DNA of 6,330 bases from Dehalococcoidia bacterium (lineage in GTDB: Bacteria > Chloroflexota > Dehalococcoidia > Lucifugimonadales > Lucifugimonadaceae), in the NCBI GenBank assembly GCA_028278465.1, contig JANQEF010000144.1, forward strand, positions 1 through 6,330, given 5' to 3'. Shown in pieces: positions 1 to 5,855 of this stretch. The position numbers were made by a program, and so were the translations under genes. The notes below the pieces were generated by a model. That model ran no database searches and was not told the origin of the DNA. It saw only the letters and a program-made list of their open reading frames with translations. Every line of letters begins with the position of its first letter. Within the stretch, counting starts at the first letter, position 1.

Positions 1-357
1 GAGCTGGCGACGCCGTTCCCGACCATTGGCTCGTATGTGAGTCTGTTGATCGCGCTTTCGTTCTGGATGGGACTGATCTTCGAGCTGCCGATCGTGATGT
101 TCTTCCTGTCAAAGCTCGGGATCGTCGGGTCACGCTGGTATCTGAGGCAGTGGCGGTGGATGGTGCTTTTCGCCTTCGTACTCGGCGCCATCGTGACGCC
201 GACGTTCGACCCGGTTACGCAGTCGCTCGTGGCGGGCCCGGTGATCGTGCTGTACACGACCGGGATAGCACTGGCACGGTTCGGCGAGCGCGGTCGTGAC
301 AGGTCGGAGCCGGACTCTGCGGTCGCGGAGAGTAGTCCTTCTGGTGGCAGCAGCTAA
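1..357 (+). CDS. tatC: Sec-independent translocase subunit TatC, C-terminal part (5' end outside window)
   Basis: TatC is the polytopic inner-membrane receptor that, with TatA/TatB-type subunits, exports folded proteins bearing twin-arginine signal peptides. The frame is open from base 1 and ends at TAA 355-357, giving 118 codons of the C-terminal half. Visible landmarks are a membrane segment with the conserved GLIFELP stretch (fragment residues 24-30, including the intramembrane Glu), a loop, a second hydrophobic stretch leading into VTPTFDP (65-71, the family's TPPD region), and a last hydrophobic stretch around GPVIVLY (79-85). A hydrophilic Ser-rich tail follows. Two departures from the usual family pattern are TPTFDP in place of TPPD and LYTT where LYE or LFE is common. 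A GTG at 37-39 lies inside the conserved region and is not the real start. The gene converges with tatA and is followed by a hairpin terminator. Confidence 0.92.
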   Translation, partial: ELATPFPTIGSYVSLLIALSFWMGLIFELPIVMFFLSKLGIVGSRWYLRQWRWMVLFAFVLGAIVTPTFDPVTQSLVAGPVIVLYTTGIALARFGERGRDRSEPDSAVAESSPSGGSS

Positions 358-408
358 CTGATCGAGCCGTCGCTCCGCTCTGTCCCCAGGTTCGCTTCTC
401 ACCAAAAC

Positions 409-434
409 AAAAGACACCCTTGCGGGTGCCTTTT
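409..434 (-). terminator. Intrinsic terminator shared by tatC (+) and tatA (-), stronger on the minus strand
   Basis: Two 11-base arms (409-419 and 424-434) flank a 4-base loop. In minus-strand RNA the stem closes completely with one G-U pair, the loop reads GCAA (a GNRA tetraloop), and the hairpin runs into UUUUGUUUU. In plus-strand RNA the same position is an A-C mismatch and only four U follow the stem. It therefore looks best suited to end tatA transcription, with weaker activity for tatC. The position between two converging genes fits a bidirectional terminator. Confidence 0.82.
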
Positions 435-457
435 CCAGCTAACCGACTATGGCCCGG

Positions 458-670
458 CTAAGAGACCTTGCTCTCGGCCTCTGACTTCGCCTCGGCCGAC
501 TCCAGGGCGTCTCCGTCCTGGTCCTTGTCCTTCACCGAGGTGCGGAACTCCTTGATCGCCTGGCCCATGCCGCGGCCAACGCTGGGCAGCTTGCCGACGC
601 CAAAGATGATCATAATGGCCACCAGGATCAGGAATATCTCTAGCGGGCCGATGTTTCTGAAGAAACCCAT
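458..670 (-). CDS. tatA: TatA/E-family twin-arginine translocase subunit
   Basis: This 70-residue membrane protein is the pore-forming or assisting subunit of the Tat export system. The N-terminus has the family order: GPLEIF (8-13), a single membrane helix of about residues 10-24, the hinge FGVGKLP (23-29), then a basic amphipathic helix (about 30-46, GRGMGQAIKEFR). The tail is highly charged and acidic, rich in Asp, Glu, Lys and Ala. The length is typical for TatA/E. ATG 668-670 is preceded by GGAG with a 7-nt spacer, so the start is secure. It has its own near-consensus promoter and ends at the shared terminator. tatC lies just beyond in the opposite direction. TatA and TatE cannot be separated from sequence alone; TatB is less likely given the short length. 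Confidence 0.94.
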   Translation of the reverse strand: MGFFRNIGPLEIFLILVAIMIIFGVGKLPSVGRGMGQAIKEFRTSVKDKDQDGDALESAEAKSEAESKVS

Positions 671-712
671 GACAGCGCTCCATTAATGCCGCGCGTACAA
701 ATACCGGGGTCA

Positions 713-741
713 AGAATAGGCTTGGCCGAATTTGGTGTCAA
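713..741 (-). promoter_or_regulatory. Predicted sigma-70-type promoter of tatA
   Basis: On the minus strand TTGACA (complement of 736-741) and TATTCT (complement of 713-718) are separated by exactly 17 bases. The -35 box matches consensus in 6/6 and the -10 box in 4/6. Initiation near base 706 would give a leader of about 35 nt with the GGAG site in it. The promoter lies in the 120-bp gap after the lexA stop, where I see no terminator, so tatA may also receive some lexA read-through. Confidence 0.65.
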
Positions 742-790
742 ACAGGGGTCGTGACGGAAACGCGAGGATTCTGAGGCTGTCAGCGGGCAC

Positions 791-1453
791 TCACGGCATG
801 TAGCGCCAGACCGCCAGCACCCTGCTCATCACCTCGACATTGTCCGAACTGGCGTAGATCGGCTCCATCTGGCTGTTTGCAGGCTGCAGTCGCACATTTT
901 CCCCCTCCGGGAAGAAGTGCTTCAGCGTCGTCTCGTCCTCGTTGACGAGCCGTACTGCGGCCATCTGTCCGTTGCCGACCTCGTGCGTCGACTCCATGAT
1001 CACCAGGTCGCCGTCGCCGATCAGGGCGTCGATCATCGAATCGCCCTTCACCTTGAGCGCGTAGACGCCGTCTCCTCGCCCGACAACCGACTGTGGCAGG
1101 TCGATCTGCTCGATGCCGGGGTCAGACCAGGTGTCGGACTGTGGTAGAGGGAACGGGGAGCCGGCGGCGATCGTGCCCATAAGCGGGACGGCAACCCTTT
1201 CCGGCTCCCGGCTCGATGACCCGGTGCGCCCACCGCCCCGGCCGTTGCGTATCGCGATGCCCCGTGAGACCTCCGAGTCTCGGTTCAGGTAGCCGCCCTC
1301 GGTCAGCCGGTCCAGGTTGTACTTCACGACCGAAGTTGAGCTCAGGTCGCAGCCGTACTGGATATCGCGCACGGTGGGCGGGTAATCGTGCTCATCGATG
1401 AACTCCTCGATGAAGTCGAGGATGCGGGCCTGCTTGTCTGACAGCTCTTTCAC
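791..1453 (-). CDS. lexA: LexA, SOS response repressor and autoprotease
   Basis: LexA represses DNA-damage genes and cuts itself when bound to activated RecA. The 220-residue product has an N-terminal winged helix-turn-helix (about 4-68), with the opening LSDKQARILDFIEEF and the PPTVRDIQ segment typical of LexA. A Gly/Arg/Ser-rich linker follows (71-84), then the S24 peptidase domain. The cleavage site is Ala97-Gly98 in GTIAAGSP; the catalytic Ser139 is in KGDSM and the catalytic Lys178 in TTLKHF, so the autoprotease is complete. GTG 1451-1453 is the start, with AGAGG 7 nt upstream and the protein beginning exactly where LexA homologues begin. The linker is longer and more Gly-rich than in E. 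coli LexA. Autorepression is expected; a candidate site is listed separately. No recA or other obvious SOS gene is in the window. Confidence 0.96.
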   Translation of the reverse strand: MKELSDKQARILDFIEEFIDEHDYPPTVRDIQYGCDLSSTSVVKYNLDRLTEGGYLNRDSEVSRGIAIRNGRGGGRTGSSSREPERVAVPLMGTIAAGSPFPLPQSDTWSDPGIEQIDLPQSVVGRGDGVYALKVKGDSMIDALIGDGDLVIMESTHEVGNGQMAAVRLVNEDETTLKHFFPEGENVRLQPANSQMEPIYASSDNVEVMSRVLAVWRYMP

Positions 1454-1509
1454 TTCAGGACCTCTGCTGATTGCGGTTCAGTATGAGGATAACTCGCACT
1501 AATGTTCTG

Positions 1510-1552
1510 AAGCTAGCAGTCGCCCATGAAACGTGTCAATCGAAGTTGGCAC
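1510..1552 (-). promoter_or_regulatory. Candidate lexA control region: consensus -35 inside an imperfect inverted repeat
   Basis: In the 135-bp gap upstream of lexA, GTGTCAA (1533-1539) and TTGGCAC (1546-1552) form 7-base inverted arms with one mismatch around a 6-base centre. The minus-strand reading of 1534-1539 is a perfect TTGACA. A weak -10 (TAGCTT, complement of 1510-1515) lies 18 nt further on, giving a leader of about 50 nt. A repressor bound to the dyad would cover the -35. It does not match the CGAAC-N4-GTTCG box of Bacillus or the CTGT-N8-ACAG box of E. coli. Calling it a LexA operator is inference; it could serve another regulator or be chance. Confidence 0.35.
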
Positions 1553-1588
1553 AGACAAGACCGAGATCGGAATCCCGGTGCCGCGGGC

Positions 1589-2146
1589 TTAGCCGAAATG
1601 GGCGTGCTCAGACGGGTGTTCGTCGTGGTCGCCGAACGAAACGCCTTCCAGCGCACCGGGCGGACCGTTCGGTTCCTCGGCCTGTCCGAACGCCACGTAG
1701 TGCGGCGGCTCACCTTTGAACACGAGATAGGCACTCTTCTTCGAGGAGAGCGCCTCGATGCTGCCCATCCACAGGACTTCCGGGCCGTTGATAAGTTGCA
1801 CCGGTCCGCCTTCGACAGGGCCTCGCACCGCCGTGTCAACGGGTCCGCCGTTCGGCGCTCCGACGCCCCAGCGGACGATGCCGGTGTAGCTGCCGGGCGT
1901 CACGAACCGCCAGCGAGGCAGAAGGCCTGACTTCGGCGCAACCTCGATCGCTACCTCGTCTTCATCGTCTCCGAACGGGTGGTGGATGCGCCACGTGTAC
2001 TGGGTGTTCGGGTCCGACTCGTGCCCGTGGTCATGCGCGTGCTCGTGGCCCTCGTGAACATGGCCGTTGTGGTCATGGCCGGCATGCGCATGACCATGCT
2101 CGTCACCATGTGCGTGGTGCGAGTGGCCAGGGTTCTCGGAGGTCAA
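1589..2146 (-). CDS. Histidine-rich protein of unknown function (putative metal-binding)
   Basis: I do not recognise this 185-residue protein. Residues 8-42 contain 16 histidines alternating with Gly, Ala, Asp and Glu, as in metal-storage or metallochaperone tails. A second small cluster (His174, 177, 181, 183) closes the protein. Between them, about residues 48-165 form an ordinary globular-looking region with an acidic patch (GDDEDE) and Gly/Pro-rich turns. There is no signal peptide or membrane helix. Binding of Ni, Zn, Co or Cu is inferred from composition only. The start is TTG 2144-2146, the only conventional start codon that includes the His tract; the next in-frame Met is deep in the protein. 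Only AGG, directly abutting the TTG, resembles a ribosome site. The gene begins 6 nt after the S20 stop in the same frame, so translational coupling or stop read-through is possible. It ends 135 bp before lexA without a clear terminator. Confidence 0.8.
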   Translation of the reverse strand: MTSENPGHSHHAHGDEHGHAHAGHDHNGHVHEGHEHAHDHGHESDPNTQYTWRIHHPFGDDEDEVAIEVAPKSGLLPRWRFVTPGSYTGIVRWGVGAPNGGPVDTAVRGPVEGGPVQLINGPEVLWMGSIEALSSKKSAYLVFKGEPPHYVAFGQAEEPNGPPGALEGVSFGDHDEHPSEHAHFG

Positions 2147-2152
2147 CCTGGA

Positions 2153-2413
2153 TCAGGAGCCGGTGGCTTCGTTGAGGCTGCGCTGCAGGCGAGACTTCTT
2201 GCGAGCGGCCTGGTTCGGGTGGATCACGCCCTTGCGAGCGGCCCTGTCGAGCGCCGAGATGGCCTCTTTGACGGCCGTCGCGGCGTCTTCAGAAGAGCCG
2301 TCTTCTTCAACGCTGGCCCGTGCCTTCGTGACGCGGGAGCGCGTGAAGGAGCGGACGGTCTTGTTCATGGCCGCTTTGCGGACCTGAACGCGGTGCGACT
2401 TTGCGCTTGGCAT
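2153..2413 (-). CDS. rpsT: 30S ribosomal protein S20 (bS20)
   Basis: bS20 is a small basic primary binder of 16S rRNA. The 86-residue product has the family start MPSAKSHRVQVRKA, the NKTVRSFTR segment (17-25), an acidic variable middle (36-44), and the signature LDRAARKGVIHPNQAARKKS near residues 55-74 followed by RLQRSLN. Length is usual. ATG 2411-2413 has AGGAAG a few bases upstream. It lies 72 bp downstream of rel and 6 nt upstream of the His-rich gene. I see no convincing promoter in front of it, so co-transcription from rel, or a promoter inside the rel 3' end, is likely. A short hairpin in its leader may matter for autogenous control, which is known for S20 in E. coli. Confidence 0.97.
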   Translation of the reverse strand: MPSAKSHRVQVRKAAMNKTVRSFTRSRVTKARASVEEDGSSEDAATAVKEAISALDRAARKGVIHPNQAARKKSRLQRSLNEATGS

Positions 2414-2428
2414 TTTCTTCCTGTCGAA

Positions 2429-2443
2429 CGGCCCTTGAGGCCG
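2429..2443 (-). promoter_or_regulatory. Short hairpin in the rpsT leader
   Basis: In the transcript CGGCC and GGCCG pair as a 5-bp GC-only stem around a 5-base loop, between the rel stop and the rpsT ribosome site. There is no following U-run, so it is not an intrinsic terminator. It could act as an mRNA processing site or as part of translational control of S20. The function is inferred. Confidence 0.3.
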
Positions 2444-2485
2444 CGTGAGTCTGCAGAGGTTACGACCGGTGCAGCGGAGATTGCG

Positions 2486-4708
2486 TTACTGGCTGACGGC
2501 TTCGGCCGCCGTCTCGCCCTCGTTGGCACGGCTGACGGAGAGGATCCCTTCGACCGTCTCCAGTCGTGCGAACAGCCTGCTCAACTGGTCAACCCCGTTA
2601 GTGTACACGGTCAACGTGACGGTGCACGAGTCTGTATCCGGGTCTTCATGCGACGACATCGAGTGGATGTTCACGTGTTCGGCGGATACGTAATGCGTGA
2701 TGTCTCGGAGCAGACCGACGCGGTCGTAGGCATTGACGATGATGCGTGCCGGATAGGTGCTGTCGGCGTGGCCCCAGGCGACCGGCACCAGGCGGTCGTG
2801 GTCATCCGTCGAACGCATGTTGGCGCAGTTGGTGCGATGCACCGTCACGCCGCGGCCCCTGGTGATGTATCCGGCGATCTCGTCTCCGTACACCGGGCTG
2901 CAGCAGCGAGCGACACGCGTCAGCATGTTCGGAGCGCCCATAACGACCAGCCCGGTGCGCTCCTGCCGCCTCAGATTGGCCGGGATGTCGGCCAACACGC
3001 CGTTAGTCTCGACCGGCGGGAAGTTCTGCGTCACAGACTCGAGCACCTTGCCGATGCCGATCTGGCCGGTGCCGAGCGCCTCTTCCAGCTCTGTGTCATC
3101 GCCGAAGCCGAGCTTCTCTGCGATCCTCGATGCGGAGATCCTGACTCCCAGCCGCTTCAGTTCCCGGCTCAATAGGTCGTGGCCGCGCTGGATGCTCGCG
3201 TCCCGCTCCTGCCTGCGGAACCACAGCCGCACCTTGGCCCTTGCGCTGGCTGTGGCCAGGTAGCCAAGGTCGGAGTTCAGCCAGTCGAGGCTCGGGCCGC
3301 GCGGGGTCCTGGCCTTGCGTATCTCGACCGTGTCGCCGTTGTGCAACTGCGTGTTGAGCGGCATCAGCTTGCCGTTCACGGTTGCGCCGACGGTGTTGTG
3401 GCCGAGATCGGTGTGGATGCGATACGCGAAGTCGAGCGGCGTTGAGCTCGACGGGAGATCGATCACGTCGCCGGCGGGCGTGTAGACGAACACCTGGTCG
3501 CGCAGGATGTCGGTCTTCACCGAGTCGAGGTACTCCTCGTCACCGCTCATCTCTCGCTGCCACTCAAGCAACTGCTTGAGCCAGGTCAGCTTTTCGTCGA
3601 AGAGCTCGTCTTCGTTCTCAGCCTCGCCCTGCTTGTAAGTCCAGTGCGCAGCGACGCCGTCTTCCGCAACCCGGTGCATCTCATCGGTGCGGATCTGCAC
3701 CTCCAGCGGGTAACCCTGCGGACCGATGACAGACGTGTGCAGCGACTGGTACAGGTTCTCCTTGGGGTTGGCGATGTAGTCGTCGAACTCGCCGGGAACG
3801 GGCCGCCACATCTGGTGGACCGCGCCCAGGCAGGCGTAGCAGTCCGCTGTCGAATCGACGATCACGCGCACAGCGATCAGGTCGTAGATCTCGTCGAACT
3901 TGCGGCCGCGCGCCTGGTAGCGCTGCAGCTTCTGATATGTGCTGTACAGGTGCTTAGGCCGTCCGCTGATCGTGCAGTCGATGCCGGCCTCGTTAAGAGC
4001 CTCGCCGAGCGCGCGTACAGCGTCTTCGGTGTAGCGCTCGCGCTCGGTACGCTTGCGGCTGATCATGCGAGAGACCGACTTGTACTGGCGCGGCAGCAGG
4101 TACTTGAACGCCTCGTCCTCCAGCTGCCACTTGATGTCGGCCATGCCGAGCCGCTGCGCCAGCGGAGCGTAGATGTCCAGCGTCTCCCGCGCGATGCGCT
4201 GCTGCCTGTCATCGGAAAGGTGTCGCAGCGTCTTCATGTTGTGGAGACGGTCTGCGAGCTTGATCAGCACGACGCGGATGTCCGACGCCATTGCCACCAG
4301 CATCTTGCGCAGGCTGGCTGCGCGGGCGGCCTCGGCGGTCAGCGGGACAGGAGCGGAGCCGTTCTTGTTGTCCGGGTCCTCGGAAAGCAGGTCCAGCCGC
4401 TTCAGCTTGGTGACGCCGTCAACGAGCCGCGCCACATCGGCCCCGAAATCCTTTTCGAGCTCCTGCTTGGTTACTCCAGTGTCCTCGATGACATCGTGGA
4501 GCAGGGCAGCGGCAAGCGTCGTGGAGTCGAGGTTGATGTTCGCCAGGTAGAGAGCCGTGGCGACGGGATGTTCGATGAACGGCTCGCCAGAGCTGCGCTT
4601 CTGCCCATCGTGCGCCTCAGTTGCGAAGGCGAGGGCGGACTGGACATACCCGACGCGGTCCGGCGGGAGGTATGACCTCGCTCTGGCTATGAGTTGGGCT
4701 GCTGACAA
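2486..4708 (-). CDS. rel: Long RelA/SpoT homologue (Rel), (p)ppGpp synthetase/hydrolase
   Basis: Rel enzymes make (p)ppGpp from ATP and GTP/GDP during starvation and, in bifunctional forms, degrade it. All domains of a 740-residue long Rel are present. The hydrolase HD domain (about 20-200) has AHDGQKR, EHP and HDVIED (71-76) plus DRLHNMKT (153-160). The synthetase domain (about 230-360) has GRPKHLYS, LYQSLH and EVQIRT with Glu336. The TGS domain is about 404-465, a cysteine-containing region has Cys602, Cys603 and Cys628, and the ACT domain is about 652-727. The hydrolase site looks intact, yet the synthetase signature reads EFDD (307-310), the EXDD type linked to monofunctional RelA, where bifunctional enzymes usually have RXKD. 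The start is TTG 4706-4708 with GCAGGT upstream; the protein then aligns with normal Rel N-termini. It is preceded by a 103-bp gap with a candidate promoter. Confidence 0.97.
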   Translation of the reverse strand: MSAAQLIARARSYLPPDRVGYVQSALAFATEAHDGQKRSSGEPFIEHPVATALYLANINLDSTTLAAALLHDVIEDTGVTKQELEKDFGADVARLVDGVTKLKRLDLLSEDPDNKNGSAPVPLTAEAARAASLRKMLVAMASDIRVVLIKLADRLHNMKTLRHLSDDRQQRIARETLDIYAPLAQRLGMADIKWQLEDEAFKYLLPRQYKSVSRMISRKRTERERYTEDAVRALGEALNEAGIDCTISGRPKHLYSTYQKLQRYQARGRKFDEIYDLIAVRVIVDSTADCYACLGAVHQMWRPVPGEFDDYIANPKENLYQSLHTSVIGPQGYPLEVQIRTDEMHRVAEDGVAAHWTYKQGEAENEDELFDEKLTWLKQLLEWQREMSGDEEYLDSVKTDILRDQVFVYTPAGDVIDLPSSSTPLDFAYRIHTDLGHNTVGATVNGKLMPLNTQLHNGDTVEIRKARTPRGPSLDWLNSDLGYLATASARAKVRLWFRRQERDASIQRGHDLLSRELKRLGVRISASRIAEKLGFGDDTELEEALGTGQIGIGKVLESVTQNFPPVETNGVLADIPANLRRQERTGLVVMGAPNMLTRVARCCSPVYGDEIAGYITRGRGVTVHRTNCANMRSTDDHDRLVPVAWGHADSTYPARIIVNAYDRVGLLRDITHYVSAEHVNIHSMSSHEDPDTDSCTVTLTVYTNGVDQLSRLFARLETVEGILSVSRANEGETAAEAVSQ

Positions 4709-4723
4709 TTGCTACCTGCCTTC

Positions 4724-4747
4724 AGGCTGGCGCCATGCCTAATTTTA
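4724..4747 (-). promoter_or_regulatory. Candidate rel promoter -10 box with downstream dyad
   Basis: On the minus strand TAAAAT (complement of 4742-4747) matches the -10 consensus in 5/6 positions. No good -35 lies 16-18 nt upstream (AGGACG at 17). Immediately downstream is an interrupted dyad, AGGC-A-TGGCGCCA-GCCT (4724-4740), holding the 8-base palindrome TGGCGCCA. Its position at the start of transcription would suit an operator. Both elements are predictions from sequence only. Confidence 0.4.
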
Positions 4748-4811
4748 CCTCGACCTGCGACAACCGTCCTGAGGCTATCTCGTAAATACGGCCCGAACTG
4801 CAGCCCAACGT

Positions 4812-5852
4812 TCAGCCAGATGGCGAGAAGAGCCAGGCGATCTCGTCTCTCGCGAACACGGGAAGCGGTTCGAGCCGGCCGTCCGGCGCTTTCAGGAGCG
4901 CAGGTTCGCCGGCGCCGGTGATCTCGCCGATGTGCGCTGCTGAGATGCCATCGGCTTCGAGGGCACTGACTACGGTGTTCGAAGTTTCGGGTGAACAGGC
5001 GATGAGCAGAGCGCCCGAGGCGATCAGGCCCCAGATATCGGCCTCCAGCGCGTCGCATAGGCTCCGGCACTCCTCAAGGACCGTGACGGCGTCACTCTCG
5101 ACCACAAGCCCGTTGCCGGATGCGGTGTTGAGCTCTGCGAGAGCAGTTGCGAGTCCGCCTTCCGTCGGATCGTGCATAGCGGTGACCAGCCCGCTTGCCA
5201 TCGCAACCTGTGCGTCCCTCAGAACCGAGATGCCGGGACTGAACAGGTAGTCCGACGCCGCGTCGATCTCGCTTTGCGCCACTCCGGCGCTCAGAGCGCG
5301 GTCGCCAAACTCCCTCGCCAGCAGCGAGCCGCCCTCAACTGCGATGCCCTTGGTGAGGATGATGTGGTCGCCCGGTCGTGCGCCGGATGTGGACACCGTT
5401 CCACTTGCCGGCGCTTCGCCAAGCATCGCCCCCGTGATGATCGGTCGCGGCAGATCGACGCTGACCTCGGTGTGGCCACCGATCAGCTCTACGCCGATCG
5501 AGCCGGCCGCCTCGCGGAGCTGCGTGAAGATCGACTCGACCGTCGAAACGGTCGTGTTTTCCGGCAGCAGCACGGTCGGCATGAACCACTTCGGCGTCGC
5601 GCCCGTGGCCGCGATGTCGTTGGCGTTGACGTGCACCGCGTACCAGCCGATCAGGTCAGTGGCGAAGGTGACCGGGTCCGCCTTGGCGATCAGGCTAGTT
5701 GCGCCGAAGGAGATGACGGCGGCGTCTTCGCCGACGCCCGGGCCGGTCAGCAATCGGCGTCCCGGCTCAGGCAGGCTGCTCAGAAGCTCATCGAGCAGCT
5801 GCGGCGGCAGCTTTCCTGCCGGCAGTGCTGTCGATCGGTCGAAAGGTTCCAC
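4812..5852 (-). CDS. AIR synthase-related protein (PurM/SelD/ThiL/HypE superfamily, HypE-like)
   Basis: This 346-residue protein belongs to the PurM/SelD/ThiL/HypE family of ATP-dependent enzymes. The N-terminal domain has GKLPPQLLDELL (13-24), the ATP-binding loop GPGVGEDAAV (37-46), DPVTFATD (59-66) and HVNANDIAATGATP (74-87), then GGHTEVS (125-131). The C-terminal domain has LTKGIAVEGG (166-175) and the conserved MHDPTEGGLATAL (226-238). The pattern is closest to the AIR-synthase-related, HypE-like proteins of archaea and some bacteria. The C-terminal cysteine that true HypE uses to carry the thiocarboxamide/cyanide ligand is absent: the protein ends LFSPSG. No hyp, pur, sel or thi gene is nearby. 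The substrate is therefore unknown. The start is taken as GTG 5850-5852, the first start codon after an in-frame stop; it lacks a clear Shine-Dalgarno and lies 3 nt after the upstream gene's stop, suggesting coupling. Confidence 0.9.
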   Translation of the reverse strand: MEPFDRSTALPAGKLPPQLLDELLSSLPEPGRRLLTGPGVGEDAAVISFGATSLIAKADPVTFATDLIGWYAVHVNANDIAATGATPKWFMPTVLLPENTTVSTVESIFTQLREAAGSIGVELIGGHTEVSVDLPRPIITGAMLGEAPASGTVSTSGARPGDHIILTKGIAVEGGSLLAREFGDRALSAGVAQSEIDAASDYLFSPGISVLRDAQVAMASGLVTAMHDPTEGGLATALAELNTASGNGLVVESDAVTVLEECRSLCDALEADIWGLIASGALLIACSPETSNTVVSALEADGISAAHIGEITGAGEPALLKAPDGRLEPLPVFARDEIAWLFSPSG

Positions 5853-5855
5853 GAC

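Noticed and set aside
447..713. 88-codon minus-strand open frame overlapping tatA
   Set aside because: It is a different frame of the same stretch. The 70-residue frame has the TatA motifs and a good ribosome site.
1561..1590. Possible terminator after the His-rich gene (CCCG/CGGG and CCGA/TCGG mini-hairpins)
   Set aside because: Stems are only 4 bp and no U-run follows on either strand.
2020..2125. Repetitive-looking CATG/CGTG-rich stretch, possible DNA repeat or CRISPR-like array
   Set aside because: The pattern is explained by alternating His, Gly, Ala, Asp and Glu codons of the His-rich tract. There are no uniform repeats or spacers.
1979..3175. 398-codon plus-strand open frame
   Set aside because: It runs antisense across the His-rich gene, rpsT and the 3' part of rel, all clearly real. 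Its translation is low-complexity Val/Arg/Ala-rich, as expected from the reverse strand of GC-rich coding DNA.
3644..4675. 343-codon plus-strand open frame
   Set aside because: It is entirely antisense to the conserved N-terminal half of rel and shows no domain of its own.
4780..4811. Possible terminator between the AIR-synthase-like gene and rel
   Set aside because: I find no paired arms with a U-run; GGGCTGCAGTTCGGGCC repeats GGGC directly and does not fold back on itself.
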